Below, piece after piece: positions 19,629 to 34,028 of a stretch of DNA of 64,000 nt. The notes below the pieces were generated by a model. It made no database searches, was not told the origin of the DNA, and worked only from the letters and a program-made list of their open reading frames with translations. How positions within the stretch are numbered: the first letter of the stretch is position 1; each line of letters opens with the position of its first letter. Where the stretch lies: assembly GCA_902602515.1 (NCBI GenBank), contig CACKRG010000002.1, positions 1 to 64,000 on the forward strand, in the 5' to 3' direction. Position numbers and translations under genes: made by a program. The stretch is from an uncultured Alphaproteobacteria bacterium. GTDB lineage: Bacteria > Pseudomonadota > Alphaproteobacteria > HIMB59 > GCA-002718135.

Positions 19629-20304
19629 AATTAATAGCATAAGAAAAGATTGGTCTCTTATTGAAACACTTATCGCACAAGATAGAAAAATCCTAGATAT
19701 TGGATGTGGTGATGGCGGTCTTATGGAACAATTAGAAAATAATCGTAATGCGATAACTCATGGCATTGAATTAAATAGAGATCTAGCTGCAAATGCTATA
19801 GCAAGAGGTTTCAATGTTATAAATGGAAATGCCGAGTTAGATTTGTCCCAATATTCAAATAATAGTTTTGATTATGTAATTTTAAGTCAAACTTTACAAG
19901 CAATGATGAAACCCAAAGATATTCTGTCTGAATTATTAAGAATAGGATCAAAAGCAATAGTTTCTTTTCCTAACTTTGGACATTGGAAAATAAGATTACA
20001 GCTTTTAATATCTGGAAAAATGCCAGTAACAGAAAGTTTACCTTATACATGGTATGACACACCTAACATTCATTTTTTTACAATTAAGGATTTTTTGAAT
20101 TTGTGTAATGAAATGAATATTGTGATTGAAAAAAGTATTGGATTAACATCAAAAGGTAAGCAATTTGATATAAGTGAATCAATTAATGGAGTTAATTTTT
20201 TCACTCACGAAGCTATCTTTTTATTAAGTTATAAAAATTTTGAACCAATAAAAATTAAGTCATCAAAAAAAGTTTTTGCAAAAAATTCTGTTATTGCAAA
20301 TTAG
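19621..20304 (+). CDS. metW: Methionine biosynthesis protein MetW
   Basis: 'ILDIGCGDGGLMEQLE', 'SQTLQAMMKP', 'VSFPNFGHWKIRLQLL'; overlaps metX. Confidence 0.95.
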   Translation: MNKINSIRKDWSLIETLIAQDRKILDIGCGDGGLMEQLENNRNAITHGIELNRDLAANAIARGFNVINGNAELDLSQYSNNSFDYVILSQTLQAMMKPKDILSELLRIGSKAIVSFPNFGHWKIRLQLLISGKMPVTESLPYTWYDTPNIHFFTIKDFLNLCNEMNIVIEKSIGLTSKGKQFDISESINGVNFFTHEAIFLLSYKNFEPIKIKSSKKVFAKNSVIAN

Positions 20305-20311
20305 TTATTAA

Positions 20312-21064
20312 ATGAAAGTTAAAATTATAAGTCAATTAAAAGATAACTACTCTTTTGTTGTATATAATGACACGCTTAAGGGCTGTGTTATTGATCCTGC
20401 TGATAGTAATCCTATATTAAGTTTTGCTCTTGAAAACAATTTAACCATAGAAGATATATTTATTACACATCATCATAAAGATCACACATCAGGTGTAAAA
20501 GGAATACTGAATGCATTTCCAGAAGTTAATATACACTCTCCAAGTGCTCAGATTGAAAATACAAGATTCGTTTTACGTGATGGAGATGAAGTCAACTCCT
20601 GCTTAAATACATTTAGAATAATTAAAACACCTGGGCATACATTAGATCATATAATTTACTATGATGAAAACAATGGTGTTTTATTTTGTGGTGATACACT
20701 GTTCAGACTTGGTTGTGGTCGTGTGTTTGAAGGAACATTGATTGAAATGTTTAACAGTTTAAAAAAAATCAATGAGTTAGATAAAAACACAATTATTTAT
20801 TGTGGTCATGAATATACAATAAGCAATTTAAATTTTCTTGAGAAAACACTCAAAAAAGAAAGTGCTTATTTGACAGTTAGAAACAAAATTAATGATGATT
20901 TAAATAATAAAGGAAAATCCGTACCTTTTTTATTAGAAGATGAAAAACAATATAACTTATTCCTGAATCAAAATTCAAAATTAGGTACTATAATTAAGAA
21001 AGAGCTAGGTTTTACAGACTTTGAATTGTTTGCTTATTTGCGAAAAGCAAAGGATAGCTTTTAA
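20312..21064 (+). CDS. gloB: Hydroxyacylglutathione hydrolase
   Basis: 'ITHHHKDHTSG' metallo-beta-lactamase motif, 'TPGHTLDHIIYY', 'FCGDTLFRLGCGRVFEGT'. Confidence 0.95.
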   Translation: MKVKIISQLKDNYSFVVYNDTLKGCVIDPADSNPILSFALENNLTIEDIFITHHHKDHTSGVKGILNAFPEVNIHSPSAQIENTRFVLRDGDEVNSCLNTFRIIKTPGHTLDHIIYYDENNGVLFCGDTLFRLGCGRVFEGTLIEMFNSLKKINELDKNTIIYCGHEYTISNLNFLEKTLKKESAYLTVRNKINDDLNNKGKSVPFLLEDEKQYNLFLNQNSKLGTIIKKELGFTDFELFAYLRKAKDSF

Positions 21065-21144
21065 GGTCTTTATTTCCAGTATTTACACCATATTTTTAAT
21101 TTGACTATTCACATAGTTCACTATAAACCCCGCCATCAAAAGAT

Positions 21145-21666
21145 ATGTTAGCAATTTTCAAAACTGGTGGAAAACAATACTCTGCAAGAGCTGGTCAGAT
21201 ACTTAAAGTAGAAAAACTTGAGGGATCCAAAGGTGATAAAGTGTCTATTACTGATGTATTAGCGATCAGTGATCAAAGCACAAATAGCTTAGGAGAGCCA
21301 TTACTAAAAGATGCTTCAATTGAAGCAAAAATTGTTGATCAAATCAGAGATAAAAAAATAATAGTTTTTAAAAAAAGAAAAAGACAAAATTACAGACTAA
21401 CACAAGGTCATAGACAATATCTAACTGTATTAAGAATAGAATCAATTTCTTATGGTGGAAAAAAGTCAACTGCTGAACCTGAAACAAAAAAAGTTAAAAA
21501 AACTGAAACTAAAGTTACTAAAGAAAAAATTGAGTCTAAAGAGGTAAAAGTTGCAAAAAATAAGACAGTTGCAAAAAAAACAGTAAATAAAGCTTCACCT
21601 ACTAAGAAAAAATCAGTAAAGAAGACTGTAAAAAAATCTGTTAAAACTAAAAAAGAAGATAAATAA
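21145..21666 (+). CDS. rplU: 50S ribosomal protein L21 with Lys-rich C-terminal extension
   Basis: '[27 protein letters not shown]...[16 protein letters not shown]', followed by ~65-aa Lys/Thr-rich tail. Confidence 0.96.
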   Translation: MLAIFKTGGKQYSARAGQILKVEKLEGSKGDKVSITDVLAISDQSTNSLGEPLLKDASIEAKIVDQIRDKKIIVFKKRKRQNYRLTQGHRQYLTVLRIESISYGGKKSTAEPETKKVKKTETKVTKEKIESKEVKVAKNKTVAKKTVNKASPTKKKSVKKTVKKSVKTKKEDK

Positions 21667-21923
21667 TGGCAACGAAAAAAGCAGGTGGTAGTTCTAGGAA
21701 TGGAAGAGACTCGGCGGGTCGAAGACTTGGAGTTAAGAAATTTGGCGGTGAAAACGTAATAGCAGGAAACATTATTATTAGGCAACGAGGCACAAAGTTT
21801 CATCCTGGTGATAATGTTGGCATAGGTAAAGATCACACAATATTTGCTACAATAAATGGAAAAGTAGCTTTTAAAAAAACAAGAGTAAGAACTTTTGTAT
21901 CAGTTGTTCCCACAGAACAATAA
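21666..21923 (+). CDS. rpmA: 50S ribosomal protein L27
   Basis: '[29 protein letters not shown]'. Confidence 0.97.
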   Translation: MATKKAGGSSRNGRDSAGRRLGVKKFGGENVIAGNIIIRQRGTKFHPGDNVGIGKDHTIFATINGKVAFKKTRVRTFVSVVPTEQ

Positions 21924-21937
21924 TCCCAATTAATTAA

Positions 21938-24031
<2,094 letters not shown>

Positions 24032-24035
<4 letters not shown>

Positions 24036-25285
24036 GTATTGAAAATAATATTATTGAATTAGGCAAGAGAGCAAAATCTGCCTCTCTAAATATGAAAGTC
24101 TGTGGCAGTGATCAAAAAAATCTTGCTTTAACAAAACTCACTAAAAATTTAGATAAAAACAGAAATAAAATTCTCGAAGCAAATAAAATAGATTTAGAAA
24201 ATGGAGAAAAAAAATCTTTAGCTAAGCCTTTAATAAATAGACTTACATTAACTGAAAAATCTATTGATGGATTGATTACATCAATTGAAGATATAATCGA
24301 AATACCAGATCCAATTGGTATTACATTAGAAAAATGGGAAAGACCTAATGGTTTGCAGTTCCGTAAAATTTCAACACCACTTGGTGTTTTAGGGGTGATA
24401 TATGAATCGAGACCGAACGTCACTGTTGATGCGTCTTGTCTTTCGATAAAATCTGGTAATTGTATAATTTTAAGAGGTGGTAGTGATAGTTTTTATTCTT
24501 CTAAGGAATTAGTAAATAATATTACAAACGCTTTCACGGAAGCTGGTCTCCCTGAACATTGTGTACAAATGATCAATACACCTGAACGAGAAGCAGTTGA
24601 TCATTTACTTAGCATGAGAGATTATGTTGACGTAATTATTCCTCGCGGAGGAAAAGGGCTAATTGAAAAAATTAATTCAACAAGTAAGATACCAGTAATA
24701 AAACATTTAGATGGTATATGTCATGTATATGTTGATAAAAATGCTGATCTAAATATTGCAGAAAAAGTAGTTTTTAATAGTAAAATGAGGCGTCCTGAAA
24801 TTTGTGGTGCAGCAGAAACTCTTTTAATCGATGAAGAAATAAAAGATCAAGCTATGAGAATATTGAAGCCTTTAAAAGAAGTAAATTGTGAAATTAGAGG
24901 AGATGAATATATTAAATCATTAGATAATGATTTTAAAAGTGCTGACGAAGAAGACTGGTCATTAGAATATTTAGATAAAATACTATCAGTAAAAATTGTA
25001 TCAGGAGTTGAAGATGCAATTAAACATATAAATAATTATTCTTCAGGACATACTGAGAGTATAATTACAAATAGTGAAGATACATTTGCAACATTTTATA
25101 ACAAAATTGATAGCGCCATAATTCTAAAAAACGCCTCTACACAATTTGCCGATGGAGGTGAATTTGGTTTTGGTGCAGAAATAGGAATATCAACAGATAA
25201 AATACATGTTAGAGGGCCAGTAGGAACTAAACATTTAACTACATTTAAATATGTTGTTAATGGTAATGGCCAAGAAAGACCTTAG
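24032..25285 (+). CDS. proA: Glutamate-5-semialdehyde dehydrogenase
   Basis: 'PLGVLGVIYESRPNVTVDASCLSIKSGNCIILRGGSD'. Confidence 0.96.
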
Positions 25286-25867
25286 TTGAAAAAAATTGGT
25301 TTGCTTGGTGGTTCATTTGACCCTCCACACAAAGGACATTTATTTATATCTCTTGAAGCTAAAAGAATTATTAAGCTAGATGAAGTTTGGTGGCTTGTTA
25401 CTCCTCAAAATCCATTAAAGATTGATAAGCCTGCTACTTATCTTGAGCGCATGAATAATTGTAAGAAAATTACAAGAAATTTTCCAATAAAAATTAAAGA
25501 AATAGAAAAGAAAATCAAATCTGACTATTCATACAAGACAGTCAATTATATTAAAAATCATTATAAAAATATTAAATTTTTTTGGTTGATGGGTGCAGAC
25601 AATTTAATTTACTTACATAAATGGGAAAAATGGGAAAAAATATTTAATAACATGTCTATTGTTATTTTTAGAAGACATGGATATAATAATAATGCATTGA
25701 AAAGTATTGCATCACAAAAATTCAAAAATAATAAAGTAAAAACACCTAGAATTAATTTATTTGAATTTAATAAGGTGCCGTCTTGGTTATTTATTGACAA
25801 TAAAGAAATAAAAATTTCTTCAACTGAAATTAGAAACCAAAGGAAAAAATTTAGAGGTGAAAATTAG
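25286..25867 (+). CDS. nadD: Nicotinate-nucleotide adenylyltransferase (TTG start)
   Basis: 'IGLLGGSFDPPHKGHL', 'WWLVTPQNPLK', 'ISSTEIRN'; TTG immediately after proA stop. Confidence 0.93.
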   Translation: MKKIGLLGGSFDPPHKGHLFISLEAKRIIKLDEVWWLVTPQNPLKIDKPATYLERMNNCKKITRNFPIKIKEIEKKIKSDYSYKTVNYIKNHYKNIKFFWLMGADNLIYLHKWEKWEKIFNNMSIVIFRRHGYNNNALKSIASQKFKNNKVKTPRINLFEFNKVPSWLFIDNKEIKISSTEIRNQRKKFRGEN

Positions 25868-26213
25868 TACTTTATCAATATCAAACACGATTTTATCTAT
25901 TTTAGATGATGCAAAAGCTGAAAATCTTAAAATTATAAACTTAGAAAATAAGTCATCTATTGCTGATAGTTTTATCATTGCCACTTGTAGATCTACTAAA
26001 CATGTGGACTCAACAGCAGATGAACTAATTAAGAGCTTAAAGAAAATCGGCATAAAATGTCCTGATCCTGAAGGAAGACCGCAGTGTGATTGGATAATAG
26101 TAGATACTGGTTCGATAGTTGTACATTTGTTTAGACAGGAGACAAGAGATCTCTATAATTTAGAAAAATTATGGGAGTTAAGCTTTGATAATTCAAAAAC
26201 AAAACTAGCTTAA
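25857..26213 (+). CDS. rsfS: Ribosome silencing factor RsfS (GTG start)
   Basis: 'KAENLKIINLENKSSIADSFIIATCRSTKHVDSTAD', 'CDWIIVDTGSIVVHLF'. Confidence 0.93.
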   Translation: MKISTLSISNTILSILDDAKAENLKIINLENKSSIADSFIIATCRSTKHVDSTADELIKSLKKIGIKCPDPEGRPQCDWIIVDTGSIVVHLFRQETRDLYNLEKLWELSFDNSKTKLA

Positions 26214-26217
26214 TGTT

Positions 26218-27510
26218 ATGAAATTAAATAAAATAATAAAAAATATTTCAATATTATTTATTTTTTTATATCCATTCTCTTTAAATGCCTCAAGTAATGA
26301 AGAAGAAAAATATAGATATCTAGATTTATTTGGACAAGTTTTTGATCGTGTACGTTCATCTTATGTTGAAGAAGTTAGTGATAAAGAATTAATTGAAAAA
26401 GCTATTGACGGAATGTTGTCAGGTTTAGATCCTCACTCAGGATATATGAATGAGGAAATATGGCAAGAGATGCAATTAGATACCAAGGGTAAATTTGGTG
26501 GTCTAGGTATTGAAATTACGATGGAAGAAGGTTTTGTAAAAATAATTTCACCAATTGAAGATACACCAGCTTATAAGGCAGGATTATTAGCAGGTGACTT
26601 TATAATACAAATTGATGAAACTCCTGTGTTTGGACTAACCTTAAATGAAGCTGTAGAGTTAATGCGTGGAGAAAAAGGACAGCCAATAATTGTAACAATT
26701 TCAAGAGAGGGGGCTGAGCCATTTGATGTTGAAATAATTAGAGATTATATAAATATTAGGTCAGTAAAAAGTGAAATCATAGATGATATTGGATATTTAA
26801 GAATAACATCTTTTAATGAACAAACTGAGAAGGGTTTAATTGAAGCAATAAAAGAAATTCAATCTACTACCAATAATCCTAAAGGTTATGTTTTAGATGT
26901 AAGATCAAATCCAGGTGGATTACTTTCACAAGCTGTAAAAGTCACAGATATTTTTCTAGAAAGGGGAGAAATAGTTTCAACAAGAGGTAGAGATAAAAAA
27001 GACATAAAAAGATACAGAGCAAAACAAAATGATAAGACTCTTGGAAAACCACTTGTTGTAATAATTGATGGAGGCTCAGCCTCAGCCTCAGAAATAGTTG
27101 CAGGTGCCTTGCAAGACCATAAAAGAGCAATAGTAGTTGGCACACAATCATTTGGAAAGGGCTCAGTTCAAACTATTATGCCATTTCAAGTAAACAATAG
27201 TGAAAATTTAACTGGAATTAGACTAACAACTGCTAGATATTACACACCATCTGGAAAATCAATACAAGGAAAGGGTATTACTCCAGATATAATTATAGAA
27301 CAAGGTGAGTTTGAGTCTTTTGATTTTAAAACATTGTCAGAGGCAGATCTTAAAGATTCTTTAGATAGTGGACAAACAAATGTAAACCAAGATGAAGATT
27401 CTAAAAAAATGTTAACAGAATTTGAGAAAAGATTAGAGATTGACTATCAACTTCAAAGAGCAATTGATTTAGTTAAGGGAATTAGTTTATATAACTTGAG
27501 AGATAATTAA
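26218..27510 (+). CDS. ctpA: S41 family C-terminal processing peptidase
   Basis: Signal peptide, PDZ domain, 'VLDVRSNPGGLLSQAVKV' and 'IDGGSASASEIVAGALQDHKRAIVVGTQSFGKGSVQ'. Confidence 0.95.
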   Translation: MKLNKIIKNISILFIFLYPFSLNASSNEEEKYRYLDLFGQVFDRVRSSYVEEVSDKELIEKAIDGMLSGLDPHSGYMNEEIWQEMQLDTKGKFGGLGIEITMEEGFVKIISPIEDTPAYKAGLLAGDFIIQIDETPVFGLTLNEAVELMRGEKGQPIIVTISREGAEPFDVEIIRDYINIRSVKSEIIDDIGYLRITSFNEQTEKGLIEAIKEIQSTTNNPKGYVLDVRSNPGGLLSQAVKVTDIFLERGEIVSTRGRDKKDIKRYRAKQNDKTLGKPLVVIIDGGSASASEIVAGALQDHKRAIVVGTQSFGKGSVQTIMPFQVNNSENLTGIRLTTARYYTPSGKSIQGKGITPDIIIEQGEFESFDFKTLSEADLKDSLDSGQTNVNQDEDSKKMLTEFEKRLEIDYQLQRAIDLVKGISLYNLRDN

Positions 27511-27511
27511 G

Positions 27512-28219
27512 ATGGAGCCAGAGGAAATAACAAAAAAAATAAAACCTATTGTAAGGTCAAATAAAAATTTTTCAAAAATATTTTGTATTGGAGCAAATAA
27601 AACAGGCACAACCTCTTTAGCAGCTACATTAGAAATATATGGATACTCAATACCAAATCAATTAAATCAGGAAATGGAAATATCTAAACAAACTTATTTG
27701 GGAAATTTTGCCCCTTTAAATGAATTCGTAAATAAGTATGATGCATTTCAGGATTTGCCTTTTTCAATTGATAATTATTATATTGTGGCAGATACTTTAT
27801 ATCCTAATAGTAAATTTATTCTTACAGAAAGAGATCCTGAAGATTGGTACAATTCAATGATTAGATATGATCAAAAAAAATATAATATTGAAGATTTAAA
27901 AAATATAAAAGAAGAAGAAATCAACGATAAATTTCATTATTTATTTGAAGGTTATAGAAAAATGACAATGCAAAAATATATTGCAGAAGTAAATAATAAC
28001 AAGATACTTTTTAATTGGAAACTACTTTACGACAAAGACACTTATATAAATTATTATATACAAAGAAATAATGAAATTAAAAAATATTTTTATAATAGAA
28101 ATAATAATTTTTTAATTTTAGATTTAAAAAAAGAAAAAGATACAGAAAGTTTATGTAATTTTTTAAATATTCCAACAAAATATAAATTTAATTTTCCCCA
28201 TTTAAATAAATCAATCTAA
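27512..28219 (+). CDS. Sulfotransferase family protein
   Basis: PAPS P-loop-like 'FCIGANKTGTTSLAATLEIYGY' and 3'-phosphate-binding-like 'FILTERDPEDWYNSM'. Confidence 0.75.
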   Translation: MEPEEITKKIKPIVRSNKNFSKIFCIGANKTGTTSLAATLEIYGYSIPNQLNQEMEISKQTYLGNFAPLNEFVNKYDAFQDLPFSIDNYYIVADTLYPNSKFILTERDPEDWYNSMIRYDQKKYNIEDLKNIKEEEINDKFHYLFEGYRKMTMQKYIAEVNNNKILFNWKLLYDKDTYINYYIQRNNEIKKYFYNRNNNFLILDLKKEKDTESLCNFLNIPTKYKFNFPHLNKSI

Positions 28220-28221
28220 CA

Positions 28222-28692
28222 ATGGAAAACAGATACAGAAAATGTGTTGGAATGATGATCTTAAATCGCGATAATAAGATATTAGTTGGTAAAAGAATGG
28301 ATCACCCAAGTGGGCATTGGCAAATGCCTCAAGGTGGTATTGATGAAAATGAAAATCCAGAGGAAGCTGTTTGGCGTGAAATGTATGAAGAAATAGGAAC
28401 AAAAAATGCGAAAATGATAAAAAAATCAAATCATTGGATTAATTATGAGATTCCCTCTGAAACTTTAAAAACACTTCCATGGGGTCATAAGTTCATGGGT
28501 CAGACACAAAAGTGGTTTGCATTTCGTTTTGAAGGTTTAGACGAAGAAATAAACGTTAGTACAGAAAACCCAGAGTTTAGTGAATGGAGATGGTCTAATC
28601 ATAATCTTTTAGTTGAAAATATTGTTCCATTTAAACGAAATACATACAAAAAAATATTAGATGAGTTTAAAGATTTATTTGTAAATAAATGA
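28222..28692 (+). CDS. rppH: RNA pyrophosphohydrolase (Nudix)
   Basis: 'YRKCVGMMILNRDNKILVGKR', Nudix box 'GGIDENENPEEAVWREMYEEIG'. Confidence 0.95.
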   Translation: MENRYRKCVGMMILNRDNKILVGKRMDHPSGHWQMPQGGIDENENPEEAVWREMYEEIGTKNAKMIKKSNHWINYEIPSETLKTLPWGHKFMGQTQKWFAFRFEGLDEEINVSTENPEFSEWRWSNHNLLVENIVPFKRNTYKKILDEFKDLFVNK

Positions 28693-31295
28693 ATGCATCA
28701 AAATTTATAGTATCCTATAAATATATTGATAGTAAAATATTAGATAAAAAAATAATATGGAGTTTAAATTATCTTAAAAAAATCTCTTCAAGATATAATA
28801 TAAAAATTGCACTAAATAAAAAAATTACAAATGTAAAAAAAAATATTATTTTTTTATTTAATGATGAAAATATATTAAAAAAAAATTTCAATCTAAAAGT
28901 TAATTTAACTAAAAAAAATGAGTCTTTTGCTATAATCCCTTATAATAAAATAATACTAATATATGCAAATGATAGTAGAGGTTTTATTTATTCTATTACT
29001 GAACTTGCAGATATAATTAAATATTCAAAAAATAATAAACTAATCTTAGAGAAAGAAATTATTGAGTCAGCCGAAACTAAAATTAGATCAATATCAAAAT
29101 GTTTTGAGAGCATAGATGAGGATAAAGCATGGTTTTATAATAAAAAATCTTGGGATGATTATCTGACTTTATTAATATCTGAACGATTCAATAGATTTAC
29201 TCTTACATTAGGCATGCAGTATAATTATCCATACGGAAATGAATTTATTAAAGACGTTTATTTATATTTACCATATCCTTTTATTGTACAACCAAAAGGT
29301 TATAAAATTAAATTATCAAAATTTTCAAAAAAAGAACGAAAAAAAAATTTGAATATTATTCAATATATTTCAAAAGAAGCAGAGAAGAGAGGTTTAGAGT
29401 TTCAATTGGCAATATGGACACAAAGATATGATTTTGATGAAGTCCCAAATGCAAACTTTCAGATTTTAAATTATCCAAAAGGTCTTAATTATGCAAAATA
29501 TTGTAGAGATTCTTTATCATTAATATTAAAAAAATGTCCAAGCATTACAGGTATAACCCTAAGAGTTCATGTTGAGTGTGGAATACCTGAAAAAGATTAT
29601 TCTTTTTGGAAAATATATTTTGAAGCAATTAAAAACTGCGGTCGTAAAATAAATCTCGACCTCCATGCAAAAGGTATTGATGATAAATTAATTAATATTG
29701 CTTTAAAATATAGCAAAAGTTTATCAATTTCACCAAAGTATATTTCAGAACATATGGGACTCCCATATCATCAAGCATCAATTCGAAAACAAGAATTTCC
29801 ACCAAGACGAACCGTAAATAAAAAATGGACTTTCAGTGAAGGTTCAAGAAAGTTTTTAAGATATAGTTATGGTGATCTTCTAAAAGAAAATAGAAAATAT
29901 AATATTTTATTTCGGATATGGCCTGGAACTCAAAGGATACTTCTTTGGGCTGATCATGAATTAGCATCTGGATATGGAAAATTATCTACTTTTTGTGGTT
30001 CATTAGGGACAGAACTTTGTGAGCCACTTTCATTTAAAGGCAGAATGGGTACTGGTATCAAAGGGGGTAGATTTAATTATAAAGTAACCAAACTTAGAAC
30101 AAAATATGATTGGGAGAAATACATTTATAATTACAGGATCTGGGGAAGATTAAATTATAATCCAAATACTAACGAAGAGACATATCTAAGGTATTTAAAT
30201 TATTATTTTAGTAAAGATTATAAAAATATTTCAAATGCACTTGCAAATGCAAGCAGAGTATTGCCATTTATTACACTTGTGCATGGTGTTTCAGCATCTA
30301 ATAACTCATATTGGCCAGAAATTTATGAAAATATGAGTATAGTAAAAAAAGGTCCATGGTTACCATACAGTTACGATCTTCACAAATATAGTAGATTTGG
30401 TATGGCAACTAGCTGTGATCCACAATTAATAATGTCACCTAAAAATTTAGCTGATCTTCTGTATAAAAAAAAATCGATAAATAAATACTCACCTTTATCA
30501 ATGGTTGTTTGGCTTAATAAATTCTCAAAAAATGCCAAAAAATATTTATTAAAAGCTAAAAGTAAAAACAATCTGAAAAACAATTCAATATTTTTAAGAA
30601 TCTATATTGATGTAATTATACAATCTGCGATTGGCAAATTTTTTACTTATAAATTTAAATCATCAATACTTTGGGAATACTATTTACTAACAAAATGTAA
30701 AAAGGTAGGAGATAAAGCACTAACAAATTACATTAAAGCAAAAAATTCATGGGAAGAAGCAGCAATCATATCAAAGAAATATTATTTACCTGATCTTAGT
30801 TATGGTCCACAAAGCTGGTTAAGAGGGAGATGGGATGATAGATTACCGGCTATAGTTGAAGATATTAATACTATGAAAAAATATCTTTTAAAAAATAATA
30901 AGCTAGTAAAGACATTAAAAAGTAATTTAAAAGTAATCAATGATATTGAAAACTGGAAAGCAGATCAAAATATATTAATCAATCACTTACCACCAAAGAA
31001 TTTTAAAAGGGGGGAGACCATCTATTTATCTTTTAAACTCAATAAAGAAAATAACTTACCTGCCTATCTTCATTACAGAGAAGTAAATCAATCTAAAAAG
31101 TGGGTTAAGAAGAAATTAATAAAAACGAATGGATATTATAAATCAAAAATATCTAAAACATTTACTGAAACGATTTACCCAATTCAGTATTATTTTGAAT
31201 TTACTGGGCAATTTTATTCTAGTTTTTCTCCTGGGTTTAATAATTATTTATCTAACCAACCCTATTATTTAATAAGACAGAAAGGAATTGTTTAA
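28689..31295 (+). CDS. Large uncharacterised protein, possible glycoside-hydrolase-like (GH20/GH67-like N-terminal fold)
   Basis: 868 aa, no signal peptide; 'YANDSRGFIYSITELADIIKYS' resembles N-terminal domains of GH20/GH67-type enzymes; TIM-barrel-like central region ('FNRFTLTLGMQYNYPYG', 'GITLRVHVECGIPEKDY', 'FRIWPGTQRILLWADHELASGYGKL'). ATGA overlap with rppH. Confidence 0.45.
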   Translation: MNASKFIVSYKYIDSKILDKKIIWSLNYLKKISSRYNIKIALNKKITNVKKNIIFLFNDENILKKNFNLKVNLTKKNESFAIIPYNKIILIYANDSRGFIYSITELADIIKYSKNNKLILEKEIIESAETKIRSISKCFESIDEDKAWFYNKKSWDDYLTLLISERFNRFTLTLGMQYNYPYGNEFIKDVYLYLPYPFIVQPKGYKIKLSKFSKKERKKNLNIIQYISKEAEKRGLEFQLAIWTQRYDFDEVPNANFQILNYPKGLNYAKYCRDSLSLILKKCPSITGITLRVHVECGIPEKDYSFWKIYFEAIKNCGRKINLDLHAKGIDDKLINIALKYSKSLSISPKYISEHMGLPYHQASIRKQEFPPRRTVNKKWTFSEGSRKFLRYSYGDLLKENRKYNILFRIWPGTQRILLWADHELASGYGKLSTFCGSLGTELCEPLSFKGRMGTGIKGGRFNYKVTKLRTKYDWEKYIYNYRIWGRLNYNPNTNEETYLRYLNYYFSKDYKNISNALANASRVLPFITLVHGVSASNNSYWPEIYENMSIVKKGPWLPYSYDLHKYSRFGMATSCDPQLIMSPKNLADLLYKKKSINKYSPLSMVVWLNKFSKNAKKYLLKAKSKNNLKNNSIFLRIYIDVIIQSAIGKFFTYKFKSSILWEYYLLTKCKKVGDKALTNYIKAKNSWEEAAIISKKYYLPDLSYGPQSWLRGRWDDRLPAIVEDINTMKKYLLKNNKLVKTLKSNLKVINDIENWKADQNILINHLPPKNFKRGETIYLSFKLNKENNLPAYLHYREVNQSKKWVKKKLIKTNGYYKSKISKTFTETIYPIQYYFEFTGQFYSSFSPGFNNYLSNQPYYLIRQKGIV

Positions 31296-31301
31296 ATAGA
31301 T

Positions 31302-31699
31302 TTAAATCTTATTATAAAAGGTGAAATTTATTGCATCTAATTTAGCTTTAGCAATTAATAGTTGTTCATTAGCTTTAATTTCATTTTGAGACTCTAATTG
31401 TTGTATCTCTTTTTCTACTAAAGACTTTTCTAAGGAACTTAACTCCTCAACACTTTCAGCTAACACTATGCATTTTTCTGGATTAATTTCTGCAAATCCA
31501 CCAGATACAAAAAATGATTTTAGCAAATTTTTATCTTCACCATAAACCATTACTCTGCCTGGCCTTAATGAAGACATTACTTTGCTATGCCCTGGAAGAA
31601 TACCAAGATCGCCATCTTTTCCAGGAACTATTATCATCCCAACCTCATCATTAAATATAAGGTTTTCAGGAGATACTAAATCAAAAGAAATTTTTGCCA

Positions 31700-31700
<1 letters not shown>
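31302..31700 (-). CDS. atpC: ATP synthase F1 epsilon subunit
   Basis: 'DLVSPENLIFNDEVGMIIVPGKDGDLGILPGHSKVMSSLRPG'. Confidence 0.95.
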
Positions 31701-34025
<2,325 letters not shown>

Positions 34026-34028
34026 AAG

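Noticed and set aside
21101-21127. Possible rplU promoter (TTGACT ... TATAAA)
   Set aside because: Spacer is only 15 bp, so support is weak; not reported as a feature.
21450-21836. 128-aa minus-strand ORF over rplU/rpmA
   Set aside because: Antisense to Lys-rich codons, giving Phe/Leu-rich nonsense; ribosomal genes on + strand are certain.
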